The notes under the pieces were generated by a model. The model saw only the letters and a program-made list of their open reading frames with translations. It searched no databases and was not told where the DNA came from. DNA of 64,000 nucleotides, taken from contig CM072863.1 in NCBI GenBank assembly GCA_036937835.1, positions 7,402,501 to 7,466,500 of the forward strand. Reading direction: 5' to 3'. Positions 13,301 to 23,439 of the stretch are shown in pieces. The position numbers and the translations under genes were made by a program. Numbering within the stretch: position 1 is the first letter of the stretch; every line of letters starts with the position of its first letter. The stretch is from Pampus argenteus. Taxonomy: Eukaryota; Chordata; Actinopteri; Scombriformes; Stromateidae.

Positions 13301-14089
13301 GCGCTGGAACAAAGGTACTATACTGAGAGCATCTGTAGATTACATCAAACGCATGCAGAAGGATGTACAGAGGTCCAGAGAGGTGGAAAATAACTTCAAA
13401 AGGATGGAAATGGCCAACAAACAATTAATGCTACGTATCCAGGTAACACACACATTGAGAGACACACAAACCACAGCATTGATACTGATGAGTTTGAGAT
13501 TAATAAAGTATATCTATCTATCTATTTACAGGAGTTGGAGATGCAGGCTCATATGCATGGTCTACCCAGCACCTCTCCCTCTGGCCTGAACCCGACTGAC
13601 ATGATGGCTGCTTATATAAAACAAGAGACCAGCACAGAGGAGAATCTTTCTCACCCCCAGGCACAAGCCCACCATCAACCCCAGCACCTACCCCAGAACC
13701 AGGCTCAGCAGCACCACTTCCTTCCACAGACCCACCTCCACCAACAGGGCCAGGTTCAGCCTCAGCCCAGGCACCTACCATCGCTCCCCCAGCACCTTCA
13801 GCCCCAGGCACCCATCCAGTTCCCAGCTATAGGCAGCTCCCAGCCCTTTGACTTTGCCCAGTCGCTGGACTTGTGCGATGGGATACCAGGGTTCTCAGAT
13901 GGCATGTCAGGGCTGGGCGACCTGGCCGCACTGGATGTTCAAGGGAGGAGAGGTGACCTGGGTTTCCTGATGATGGACGAGCCCTTGTCCCCTATGGGTG
14001 GAGACCCACTGCTCTCTGCAATGTCCCCTGAAGCCTCCGTCGACTCTAGCCGCAGATCCAGCTTCAGCATAGAGGATGACATACTTTAG
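3552..14089 (+). CDS. tfeb: tfeb, transcription factor EB (gene-level entry, 10 coding exons)
   Basis: Joined exons give about 510 aa (human TFEB is 476 aa by recollection). What is seen: N-terminal SRIGLRMQL (residues 3-11), the segment known in TFEB to bind Rag GTPases; APNSP at 146-150, with Ser148 matching human Ser142; an acidic activation motif DEVIDDII near 164-171; SNSCP with Ser219 matching the 14-3-3 site Ser211; a basic region with RRRR at 253-256 followed by helix-loop-helix to about 298; a leucine zipper about 300-335; a Q/H/P-rich tail; and the C-terminal SRRSSFS. Family knowledge: when nutrients are low it enters the nucleus and binds CLEAR E-boxes of lysosomal and autophagy genes. 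TFEB is preferred over MITF, TFE3 and TFEC because of MASRIGLRMQ, LPLSSSHL and GLPSTSPSGLN. All splice phases agree. The 5' UTR exons are not identified. Confidence 0.95.
3935..4102 (+). CDS. tfeb: tfeb coding exon 2
   Basis: Residues 11-66, from LMRDQLQQEEQRERQQQQ to PVEVLK, phase 0 at both ends (56 codons). It contains the rest of the Rag-binding N-terminus and a short CAG-coded QQQQ run (mammalian TFEB has a longer Q run here). Acceptor CTACCCAG, donor GTCAGT. Confidence 0.95.
4186..4345. mobile_element. degenerate teleost interspersed repeat in tfeb intron 2
   Basis: Contains TATCTCAACATTTGATGGAT, then GACATTCATGGATCCCAGAG with GATGTATCCTGACTTTGGTT, then a second TTGGATAGATTGCTATGATA half. 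This is the same family layout as the 2990-3075 fragment. Further weak similarity (GGTTTTGAGTGAAATTTAG) continues at about 4530-4550. Old and diverged, with no ORF. Confidence 0.55.
4773..4840. repeat. short degenerate tandem repeat (AGCATAA unit)
   Basis: AGCATAA recurs about six times with spacers such as CTTAAGCATAAG. No function is suggested. Confidence 0.6.
6971..7069 (+). CDS. tfeb: tfeb coding exon 3
   Basis: Residues 67-99, VQTHLENPTDYH to STTCATKQ, phase 0 at both ends. The VQTHLENPT..YH..Q..RQQVK.YLS block is an MiT/TFE signature. Acceptor AATACAG, donor GTATAT. Confidence 0.95.
7156..7209 (-). mobile_element. LINE-tail-like fragment with (GATA)n
   Basis: (GATA)n followed by TACTTTATTAATCCCAAAAA and CTGGGAAATTAAA. 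On the - strand this reads as an element 3' end with GGGATTAATAAAGTA and then a (TATC)n tail. That layout is the usual 3' tail of several fish LINEs. It lies in tfeb intron 3. Confidence 0.55.
7294..7482 (+). CDS. tfeb: tfeb coding exon 4 (mTORC1-site exon)
   Basis: Residues 100-162, phase 0. It holds SAPNSPMAML; Ser148 (codon 7438-7440) matches human Ser142, a known mTORC1/ERK phosphosite. The first half is Pro/Ser/Gly-rich and poorly conserved. Acceptor CCCCAG, donor GTAAAC. Confidence 0.95.
7918..7951. repeat. (CTC)n microsatellite, tfeb intron 4
   Basis: About 11 uninterrupted trinucleotide units. Confidence 0.95.
8239..8328 (+). CDS. tfeb: tfeb coding exon 5 (acidic activation domain)
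   Basis: Residues 163-192, MDEVIDDIISMQSNYDD to MPNT, phase 0. DDVID/DEVIDDII is the family's acidic transactivation helix. Acceptor TTTTTCAG, strong donor GTAAGT. Confidence 0.95.
9778..9784 (+). promoter_or_regulatory. GC box (GGGGCGG) upstream of candidate alternative exon
   Basis: An exact Sp1-type core in an otherwise AT-rich intron, within GA-rich DNA (9595-9868). It could mark a TATA-less internal promoter, but a single GC box is weak evidence. Confidence 0.3.
9869..9931 (+). CDS. candidate alternative first coding exon in tfeb intron 5
   Basis: An ATG in good context (A at -3, G at +4) opens a 21-codon frame, MKEMNKTYAIVEV...EGEQIQL, that ends exactly at a strong CTG|GTAAGA donor in phase 0. 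tfeb exon 6 begins in phase 0, so splicing to 12300 would keep frame and yield about 339 aa. An in-frame TAG at 9863-9865 makes this the first ATG. About 90 bp upstream is a GC box (9778-9784) in GA-rich DNA with no TATA box. This is inference: I recognise no family for the 21 residues, and it could instead be a chance ORF or a fragment of another gene. Confidence 0.35.
10285..10321. repeat. (GT)n(GA)n compound microsatellite, tfeb intron 5
   Basis: About 12 GT units then 6 GA units. Confidence 0.95.
10880..10889. promoter_or_regulatory. CLEAR-like E-box (GTCACGTGAA)
   Basis: Matches the CLEAR consensus GTCACGTGAC at 9 of 10 bases and contains the palindrome TCACGTGA, the preferred MiT/TFE site. 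It lies in tfeb intron 5, about 950 bp after the candidate alternative exon. Mammalian TFEB is known to feed back on its own gene through such sites. I saw no other TCACGTGA in the window; one chance copy in 64 kb is not excluded. Confidence 0.45.
12300..12417 (+). CDS. tfeb: tfeb coding exon 6 (14-3-3 site)
   Basis: Residues 193-231 plus the first base of codon 232. LPLSSSHLDVY is TFEB-like. SNSCP carries Ser219 (codon 12378-12380), equal to human Ser211, whose phosphorylation creates the 14-3-3 site. IKRE at 226-229 fits a sumoylation consensus. It starts in phase 0 after CTTCCCCAG and ends in phase 1 at GTGCGA. Confidence 0.95.
12657..12713 (+). CDS. tfeb: tfeb coding exon 7 (basic region, first part)
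   Basis: TEARALAKERQKKDNHNL, the near-invariant MiT/TFE lead into the basic region. Acceptor TTTGCAAAG (phase 1), donor GTGAGT (phase 1). Confidence 0.96.
   Translation, partial: TQKPVRWQRRDKRKITTT
13108..13183 (+). CDS. tfeb: tfeb coding exon 8 (basic region and helix 1)
   Basis: IERRRRFNINDRIKELGTMIPK. RRRR is the known nuclear localisation and DNA-contact cluster, and RRRRFNINDRIKELG is diagnostic of the family. Acceptor TTCAACAG, donor GTGAGT, leaving two bases of codon 276 (Leu). Confidence 0.97.
13295..13442 (+). CDS. tfeb: tfeb coding exon 9 (helix 2 and zipper)
   Basis: DVRWNKGTILRASVDYIKRMQKD (helix 2) running into the leucine zipper and ending in LMLRIQ. The preceding intron is only 111 bp. 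Donor GTAACA, phase 0. Confidence 0.97.
13496..13527 (+). mobile_element. LINE-tail-like fragment overlapping tfeb intron 9 acceptor tract
   Basis: GATTAATAAAGTATA plus (TCTA)n. 28 bases (13498-13525) are an exact reverse complement of 7166-7193. Its (TATC)n tail forms the pyrimidine-rich stretch directly before the TTTACAG acceptor of tfeb exon 10. Confidence 0.5.
13532..14089 (+). CDS. tfeb: tfeb terminal coding exon 10
   Basis: Residues 326-510 then TAG at 14087-14089. It begins ELEMQAHMHGLPSTSPSGLN (end of zipper, TFEB-type), then AYIKQE (sumoylation consensus, Lys355), then a long Gln/His/Pro-rich stretch (about residues 366-420), and ends DPLLSAMSPEAS..SSRRSSFSIEDDIL, the conserved phospho-serine tail. 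The central Q/H/P stretch is unlike the Pro-rich mammalian one. Confidence 0.97.
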   Translation, partial: ELEMQAHMHGLPSTSPSGLNPTDMMAAYIKQETSTEENLSHPQAQAHHQPQHLPQNQAQQHHFLPQTHLHQQGQVQPQPRHLPSLPQHLQPQAPIQFPAIGSSQPFDFAQSLDLCDGIPGFSDGMSGLGDLAALDVQGRRGDLGFLMMDEPLSPMGGDPLLSAMSPEASVDSSRRSSFSIEDDIL

Positions 14090-16720
14090 ACACATGCATA
14101 CACACACTCACAAGCACAAGCACACACAGAGGTTTCAGAGAAGTGTCAGGATAAAACGTAGCAGTACATCAACACAAACTCCAGCACATTTTCAGCACAT
14201 ACAACACAAAGGATTAAGACATGACACACGCCCATAACATGCAGCACATACTGAATACGTCACACAACTTGATCATACACTGATGACACTCATTTGTTGT
14301 ACAGTTACCCCTCCTTAACAGCAAGAGCAAAAAAAAGGTGCAAGCACTCAGTTGAACACACACACACTCAAACACACACGTACACAACTGGATATGAGAT
14401 AAACTGAGAAGCTTGAAACTCTGCCCAACGCACTGAGCATTTACAAGGGGTGAAGCAACACTGCCAGATCAGGAGTTATATAGCACACTTGGCCTCCTTT
14501 CTATAAAGGTGGCTCTAAATCATAATTGAGGGGGACAAAACCAGCAGTTAATTAGATTGAAGTTATCAGATACAAGGACATCTGCGAGCATTGTCTCACT
14601 CGATAGAGGACAAGTTATTTTCCCCTTACATCAACCTCTTTTAGTAACCATAAAAATTGAACGAACAATAGTGAATAAAATGGAAGTAGCTTTATGGTCC
14701 TGCATACATAATTTATTGTAAGGGCATGCAGTCCAATCTCATTGTTCTGTTCAATCTGCTATTCCACAGTTTGGCTTCACCTCAAGCACAAGCAAGATCT
14801 GTGTTAGTCTGCTAAGCTCAAGTGTCCACATTTTTGGAGACATTTAAAAAGTCACTGGGTGGACAATGTAGGTATCCGATAATCCAGCCCTTTTTTTTCA
14901 TTTTCTGAATTTGTAATTGTCGTGTTCTCACAAACATGTACATCCTCTCACTCACACTGGTGTGTCCCACTTTCTACACCTTTTAACACTTGAGGACCTT
15001 TATCCAAAGAAGACACAATTATTGTTAGTGTGTTGACTCTAGAGAGAGTAGAGAAAGCCATTCGAATAGTCTCCAAAAAACTGTGTCATCCAAATCTGTG
15101 AGGTGTCACAATACTCAGGTACAGAAATTGCAAGCAGGTAATTTTAAGTAGAAGCGGATGTTAACCTGGGCCCATAACTCCTTTCAATGTGCCTTTTTAT
15201 TTTTGCAGCTACTGCTTGTCAAAGTTTTTTAAAGGTTAGAGGTCATGACCAGTGTTTAGAGTTAATATAAACTTCAATTATGCCTGTAAATGCTTCTGTT
15301 AGCAATTATACCTTTGTTAGTGCAGGAGAGTTTCATTTGTATCTCACTAAGTGGTTTTGTAGAACACAGCTTGTATAGGCCCAGGTAAAGAAAAGACAGA
15401 GCGAACAGAAAGAGAAAAGGATAGTTTGCCTCAGTTGACAGCTGTATTAGTGTAGTCTTTACTGTAAAACACAGCATTAGCACACACTTGCATGAATTCA
15501 CGGTGACATTCGGTTCAAAAACAGGCATCCATTAAACACGCATTCACTCACATACTGTATGCATGATCACACTCTCACATACATACATTGCAGTGTGCCT
15601 TGAGGCTTTTTCAAATCATCATGTTATCGAGTGCTTCAGTCTCCCCTGTTGAGTCAAGTGAAGCTGCAAACTACACAGGTGAAGCTCAGTTCTGCTGTTC
15701 AAACTGCCACCTAAAGGGAATCTGTTATCCTATTGGCTAACTGACATCCATTTGTCATCACACTCATGGTTGGAGCAGGCTGATGTGGACCTGAGTTGTA
15801 TCTCTGCTGCGGTAGAGCTGGGGCTCGGCTTTGATTTGATATAGCTTATGATCAGTACTGATAAAGGTAGAAAAAAACTTTGGTGATTTTTTTGATTAAA
15901 AGAAGTGTTTGTTTTCTTTATTATAGTTTGTTGTTTATTTTAACTCCCAAAGCACTGGAAACTATGTTATTGTTTTGACTTTGTACATGGAAGAATTATG
16001 GAATATGATTTATTTAGATGTTTTATGCCACTAAGCCACTTAAATGTATTTTATTTGTATTTGTTTTAGTTCTATTTCAGTTTTATTCCAAAACTACCCT
16101 TTCTTCTCAGAGCCATTTTCAGCACATACACTGTAAAGGCATTTTAGCCTCCTATGTGTTACTGGGCAAGGAGCGGGGAGTCATTTATGAACTTCCAAAT
16201 TTCAACTGAATTTAGAGAGATGAAGAGATTATGTACATTTATTATGCCATTTTTATATGATTGGGGTTTTATTTTTCTCTCTGTTGTGAAATTTGGAGCC
16301 ATACATAGATGAAACATGATTCTGATTTGATTCAATTCAAATTGCTCATTTTATGAATGTAAGGTTTACCAGTGGTTCTGGTCAGACTGAAGCAGGCCGG
16401 CGGTGTTCGCCATGCCTTTTTTTCTTCCTGACTTTGGTTTCCATGGAGACTGGAAGACGACTGACTTCACATAAATTCTGAGCCAAGGAGTTGTGGTTGC
16501 CGTGGTGTCATATCACTGACTCTGCATTTGTCCCTGTCTGTCTGCCGGAGTTGTGCCTTTCCCCTTTTCAACCACAGTTTGACTGTTGTGACCCAGCCAT
16601 CACTCCAAAGACCTGCTCAGGCCTTCTCTACTCTTCCACTAGAGGGCGCTCTGCAGAGCAAACTGCACAGGGAAAAGTGGTTCTGATTTTACTGAAGATA
16701 TAAAATGTTTTACCAGAATC
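14090..16720 (+). other. tfeb 3' UTR and downstream flank
   Basis: Begins CA-rich (14090-14390), then non-repetitive AT-rich DNA with no credible coding frame. AATAAA at 14674-14679 is one possible polyadenylation signal. Other AT-rich stretches to about 16.7 kb could hold a later one, so the UTR end is uncertain. Confidence 0.5.
14674..14679 (+). promoter_or_regulatory. possible polyadenylation signal (AATAAA) of tfeb
   Basis: Canonical hexamer 585 bp after the tfeb stop. There is no obvious GT-rich downstream element, so it is a candidate only. Confidence 0.3.
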
Positions 16721-16761
16721 CATTCAGTGGCTTCAAGTGTTTTTTTTATTAGTATGACTTA

Positions 16762-16772
16762 AGAGAGAGAGT

Positions 16773-16823
<51 letters not shown>

Positions 16824-16836
16824 TGTGAGAGAGAGA
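16762..16836. repeat. (AG)n(TG)n(AG)n compound microsatellite
   Basis: 75 bp purine/GT tract downstream of tfeb. Confidence 0.95.
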
Positions 16837-19800
16837 AATCCAATTTGGTAATATAAACAAAAATGATTACATAAATCAGCAATAATAAAACCAACAACGT
16901 CTTGCCAAAATAATATATAATCTGGTGTGGGAACAACTAAATGTTGTTACATTATACATCCACCAGGGAGCACCAGAGATCTTCAGTACACTGATGACTT
17001 ATCCAGTATCTTCTTTGACATTGTGATATCATCCTTACAGCAGGCACAGACAGGAGCAAGCTGCAGTGCAATTAACCTTTTACCATTTTACTGTAAGAAT
17101 CTTTTTTTTTGCTATTGATGGAAAAGTTGAATGATGCACAGTTTGGATGCAAAAATCAGGTGAAACTTAAAACTGGAAAATATAAAGGTTTCGACAAATA
17201 CAATTTATTGGTGCCCATTTGAATTGAATCAAATTACCTTGTTTTCTCAGAGGTGGTGGCCTTCATATTTCACTTGCCTCCTTCTTTTGTTGGCATCTTT
17301 TGCAGCTTCCCCTGATATATTAGTCCAGGGCTGCTTCAGGATCATCCATAAACCGTTTAACAGCCTTTCTTAAGTTAAATAGGGGTTATCTTTTTCCTTA
17401 TCCGCACACTCACACACACACACACTGACTGATGCTTCAGAGCATGTTAAAGTGTAGTGGTGGTGTCTGCAGCCCATCCACAGGCCCATTCTCCCAGGTC
17501 TTTATGATGCTAATGTACTCCCCAGTCTAATAAATCCCTGTAGAGCTGCAAAGAGTAGATCTTATGGCTCACTCCGATCACCACCTTTTCGCCCATTTCC
17601 CCCCCAGCACACACACACACGCACCGCTATTACCGCAGCAGAAGTGCCTGCCTTGCACTTCCACAGATACTTGGGTGGCTGTTTAGTAAGAGGGGGAGAG
17701 GGGAAGGGTTGAGACAAATCAAACATGAAGGTGCAATTTAAGAGATGTTGGCACGCAAACGCAGAGTTCAGCCCTGGCATAGTGTGCCTGGGGATAGAGT
17801 GAGGGGAGACACACTGAGAGGCACTCATCACCTCTTTCTCTGATGGCTGGGCCTCTTGAAGTGGGTTTGGCACGGCACCTTGAGCAGCACCATGCCCTAC
17901 AGAAGGGGTGAGGAAGAGGATGGAGAACATGTAGACATAGAGGGTAAAGAAAAATAATCACTGAGGTGTTTTCTTATTCATGTTCAACAAGCAGGGAACA
18001 AGGAGGTTCTTTCAGAGCTGATATTGGAGCAGTTAAGCTTCATTCTCTGCTCCAACCAATCTTTTTTTCATCCTTTCTTCTCCTCACCCCAACATCTCCC
18101 TCTACCTGAATACCCCCTCCCCCCTCCGTAGTCTTCTTCTGGCCGCTGGGCTCCAAGTATGAGTCCTCCTTCCCTCCCTCCTTTATCCCAGGGGAGTAGT
18201 GTGTCACTCAGCTAGAAACCCATGGAAGAAGAGGTGAAAGGGGGCTGATTGAGCTAATTTAGCCCCTGGATGTGAGAGCAGGAAAGGCCTCACCCTCTGC
18301 TAATAGACAGACATCAAAATGGAGATGAGGGGGGGTTGGAAGGAGGGAAAGAAGAGAAGAGGAGGGAGGGCTATAAAACTGAGAAGACTTTTTGATGGAT
18401 TTATCTCTTTTTGTCCGAGGGGATGTGGGGAAAAGTTTTTATGAACACTGAGTGACATTGTGAAGTTGATAAAGGTTTATGTATTTTGCTTTGAATTAAA
18501 ACCTGCTGATATTACTTATTGATCTGTCCTCCTCCATTAAGATGCCGTCAATCACCGTCTGCTTTATGATCTCTTCGGCTCACCGTACACCCTTCCTGAT
18601 AGGCAGACTGGAACTCACCCCTAAAAGGTTGCCTTTAACCACATGGATGAAGATTGGAGACACGTTTTATAGCTTTTGCAGACATGCATGCTACTGTAGA
18701 ACCTGATGGCCCACTATCAAAAACTATCTAATGAAGATGGCACCATGACACAACATTGATTTTAGATCCATAATTCATCAGCAGAGAGACTAAAGTTTTT
18801 GGGCCCTCTCTGAAACACTGATGTCTACTTATTCTGCAATTTCTTCGCCCAAGTTACTACATTTTTTATTTATTTTTTTACAATATTTTAGCAGTGTGAT
18901 TACACTTGACCCATTCACATTGGAACTATACTAGATCTTAGTTCAGTGTTTCAAAGGACTGAATAAAAGCAGTCACACATGGTAAAGGTGACATTCCTCT
19001 GAAAGGTTAAAACCGAGAGCTCACAACCACCCATCACACAGGCAAAGTGACAATCCTTTCTTTCTTTTTTTCTTTCACATTCTTTCACTAACTAACTTGG
19101 TCTCGACACCATCAACTAGCACCTCCTGTCCTTCTTCATTCCCACCTCTGCTGCCCCTCTTTATTCCGCCGTTCCTTTGTCCATCTTCCTTTACATATTT
19201 AATACTCTTCACTGACTCCTCTCAACCCCTCATACCTCTATTCCTGAAAGAAAAGGAGCTCAAATTGGCTGGAGAGATGAATAATGTCCCCGCCATTAAC
19301 GGTGGCATGGAAGGATCAGTCTTTTCATGTGTGTGAAGGTGAAGAGATGAGCTGAGGAGAGGTGAGGACGGGGTGGGCCAGTGGTCTTTATTGTTCTTTC
19401 TTGCTCAGACTGCAACAGAGAAAGAGGCAGAAAAGAGAGACGGAGTGACTTGTATGAAGACTTATCAAGCCTGCAGCGGGGAAGATAGTTGCAAGAGAAA
19501 AAGTGTGTTCTATAGATTTGTTTTGGTTGTTGAGTGGCAGTCTACTGTCTGAAGTCTGATTTTTGGTTCTTTTGAAACAGGTGTAAAAAAAAGTACATTT
19601 AGTGAAAGCTGTGAATAACTAACATCATGAGAAATTAATTAAATCAGATCACGATTGCTTCTTTATTGATGGAATTCAATTTTGTAGCATAATGAAGTCC
19701 ATGTATCATAAAAAAAAGAAAAAAAAAGACCCCCCCCCCCCTTTTCTTTATGACCAGTAGGGGGAGTTAGTGGTCCACAACATAGGCCAACATCATTGAA

Positions 19801-20391
19801 GCAGAAGACAAACAAGGCCTGACTGACATTTCTCAGCAATGAAAATGAATTATGTTGTTTGGAATAGAATCCACTGTCATCCATTGACAGAAAGAGCATC
19901 TGGTGCAACCTCTGTAAAATGAAGACATGGTGTCATCTTTAAACTCCACCGGCAGACCGCTCGGGAAACATAATAGTAAAACTGTTATTCGGCTCTTTGA
20001 ATAATCAAACATGGAACACAAATACTACAACATGTTTTTAGTTTTGTGGGTTGGTTAGACGGTTTGCTAAATTAAGCTTATCATTATTAAGATAAATAAT
20101 GCATCTGACAGAATTTGTCACATTTTGAAGGTTAACCACTCCATCCTTTTCTCCGGCAGCTGATGGAGTGTCTGTGAATGTGATGGATACTGGATCATAT
20201 CCTCATTGCAGGTAGGAATTTATCTTCAGAACAATGAGTGGGACTTCAGATGATGGCCAATGTCATTGTCCTTGACGACCAGAAAACCATGAAGATTACT
20301 GACTAACTAATGGTCTGACGCACAGGATTCATCGTAGCCTAAGCTCCTGAGATCTATTTGTTCTTTTGCTGTGTTTGTTTCTCTATCTGCC

Positions 20392-20448
20392 AATCCATCC
20401 ATCCATCCAGCCATCCACTCATCCATTCATCCATTCATCCATCCATCT
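20392..20448. repeat. (ATCC)n degenerate tetranucleotide repeat
   Basis: ATCC/ATTC units with interruptions. Confidence 0.9.
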
Positions 20449-20542
20449 CGCAAATCCTCTTCCGTTCGGTTGGTGTTGTTGTGAGACTGTGAGTGAGGCG
20501 TGTATCAGTGAACTTACAATCTGAAGGTCGCAAAGATTTGAC

Positions 20543-20567
20543 TTTTTTTTTTTTTTTTTTTTTTTTT
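20543..20567. repeat. poly-T run
   Basis: 25 consecutive T. Confidence 0.95.
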
Positions 20568-22497
20568 ACATACCTCCCTGAAAAGCAGCATAGATTATAC
20601 AGCCTACAGCTGTTATCACATTTATGCCCTTCTTCAAGCTTCTTTTTATTCTCATTCTCTCATCTACCGCCTTACAGAGACCTGAAGATAACGGCACGCC
20701 ACATGACGCCATTGTCCTCCCTCTCTCTCGTAGGTGGAGATTTAAAGTTCTGTTTTAAAACTGCCACTGTTCCAATCCTATTTAACCCCCCCACCGCCTC
20801 CTCCTCTTGTCTCCCCCCTTCCTCCTGAGTATACTACCTAACCCCTCTGAACTTCAGTCAGAGTTACTGAAGACCCGGAGTACACTGGGGAGTCAGCTAC
20901 ACCGCTGAGAGAGAAACAGAGATAGACAGAGACTTAGCTGCCTGCTATTCCAGCACTCTCTTCGGTAATAAGAAAAGTTTCTGTTCTTTTCTGTGTTACA
21001 GCAGGGAGATAAAACTAGGGATCACTCACATGCACTTTTGTGCTCACCCACATACTTACACACAGACACACACACAAACACACACACACACACACATATA
21101 TATATATTTTATTTTACCATATATACAATGATACAGAGACAAACTTGTACTCACACATACACAAATGCACACACAAGCTACAGCTTTCCGACTCCTTTTG
21201 CACAAACTCGTACGGACACACCAAACCAAAAGACGAGAGGAGAAAAAGAAACAAGTTTAGTCTGTAAACGGCTCAAAAACCTGATTCGAATTAGAGGGCG
21301 ATTTCCACAAAGGTCAATGTATTCAGCTGGTATCCTAAGAGGGAGGAAATTTAATACCCCTTTTTGGTTGAATTAATTAATTATAATATTAGGCTAGCTC
21401 TAGGGGCCCTTTTCTTCAGTGATTAAGTGAGCACATATCTTTAAAAGACTGTGTTGGTCTCTGGGGCCCTGGGCTTCTGAACCTTGGGGTGAAACAGAGA
21501 GAGATGTATTATACATGAGAGGACGAAGAAACATAGACCAGTCTGCTCACCTCCATGGCAAGACACACCATGTTCCTTATTTAGACCTTTAATAGCACTT
21601 GTCTTTCTTTGCAGAGGCATCTCTCTCTATCGCCTCTCTGCCCTCCTCAGGTCCCTTCAGCGTGGTTTAAGTCTTAAACCTTGTACATTGTCTGCATATT
21701 TGCATTTTGTGTGTACACAATTTTGTTTGTTTGTTTTTGGAAAAATCATTCAGATCCACTATAAGACGAAGCAGCAAAATGGAAAATATTATTGCTCAGA
21801 AACATGAAAATATCATCTGAAAAATCATATTCTTATGCATATTCTTATTCTTTTTAGAGTGTTACATTATTGATGGAGTAACCTGTAAGCAGCATTTTAA
21901 TATTGCAGTTCATCCAGGTGGTGCTAAGCTTAAATTTATAGTACTGGGTATATTTAAAAAAAAAAAATCAATATTTTTATTTTACTGTTTTTCATTTGTC
22001 TTAACAGTTTGACAGTCATCTGTAAAGCCCTACAAATAACTCATATATAAAGATTTATATATCAATCTTATATTAAGTTGAAACAATAACATCATAAAGT
22101 AACACTGACCTTAAGATAAATAGTGAAGTGAAAATTACAATATTAATTTCCTCTCATATAAAAGAAGTAAAAACATAAAGTAGCCTGTAAATACTCCGCA
22201 AAAAGTAAATTAACTTACTTGCTCTCCACTTGTGTATGTACACGTGTTTACTGTATGTATACATATGTGTATATACAGGGTATGTCTCCCTGAACATGTG
22301 CTAACCCCCTGTGCTGACCCAGCAAGGAGCCTCTCAGCTGTCAATCATGTCGAGCATGCGGTGAGAGTGACAGGTCTCTGACATCATGTCTAAGTCATGG
22401 TTACTTAATGGTTGATGATGGAGACAAAGAGGAAGGACAGTGATGACAAAGAAGGTGATGACAGGGTGCCAGAGAAAATGATACGATGCTGCTAATA

Positions 22498-22666
22498 GTG
22501 TGTGTGTATATATAAGTGTGTGTGTGTGTGTGCGTGTGTATCTGTGTGTGTAGTATAAACAGACCGAATAGAATAAAGTGACACTGGCTGTCCACATACT
22601 GCATCTGCCGCCGTACAAAGGTGTTGTGGTGCAAAGCCAATACGTGCTTGTGACTAACACCCTCCC

Positions 22667-22704
<38 letters not shown>
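22498..22704. repeat. paired (TG)n and (AC)n microsatellites
   Basis: A TG tract (about 22498-22552) and an AC tract (22671-22704) lie about 120 bp apart in opposite sense, so they could pair as a hairpin arm. Confidence 0.85.
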
Positions 22705-22709
<5 letters not shown>

Positions 22710-23439
22710 TGCACACACATAACCATAGGCGTCCTGCCCCCATTGCCTGACCCCACTAAACATTCAGGTACAATTAATTATTCCTTCCTGATCTAACGAA
22801 TGCAGTGCACTGATTGGACACCCTAAGGGTATAAAGGGCACTATTTTAAAAACACTTTCTGGTCATGAATTTTAATCACTTCAAATATATTGATAAATTA
22901 TTAATTAAGTGACTTTAAGTGATGCCAGGTGGGCATAATTTTTTTTAGAAAGAATAGTAAAATGCTTTTGGGGTTTGTGTACTGTGATGTGAAAGCAGAG
23001 TGGAGGAGCTTGTTATTTTTCTCTTAAAGCAGCTGTTTTATTCAAAAGGGATTTCTCACAAGTGTTCAACAGTCTATGGGGCTTATTTGGTCATGCAAAA
23101 AGGATCCGCCATTTTGCAGAAATTAAGGCCATTTTTCATTCTTTGTTTTTTTACAGCTCTAGGCCTCCAGTAGTAGTAATAGTCTGCACTAAATCTTCTA
23201 TTTGGTTAGTGTGACCTCGATCCTTTAGGGGTCAAACTACATATTTTTTAGAATAAAAAATGTCACCTTTTTCAGCTTACGTATCTGTCTCTTTATATTG
23301 CTAATATTAGGCTAATGTTCAAAAAACTGAGACTGAATATGTACATGACTCCTGCTGGTACTCAGCAGGTTCGGAGTAAAAATACAGTATGTTTAAGTGT
23401 TCCAGTGTGTCTGTGCCAGTGCCTGTTCGCATGTGTCTG

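Larger units (their letters stand above)
16721..23400. other. gene-free intergenic DNA
   Basis: Open frames here are translations of CA/CT/T repeats (16.8, 20.5, 21.0, 22.5-22.7 kb) or short chance frames. 17250-18550 is less repetitive, with GA-rich patches and TTAAAAGGT/TAATCA-type motifs, but no exon is supported. Confidence 0.6.

Noticed and set aside
3552..14089. Assignment of the bHLH-zip gene to mitf, tfe3 or tfec
   Set aside because: The N-terminus MASRIGLRMQ, LPLSSSHL after the acidic exon, GLPSTSPSGLN after the zipper, and the mdfi neighbour all favour tfeb.
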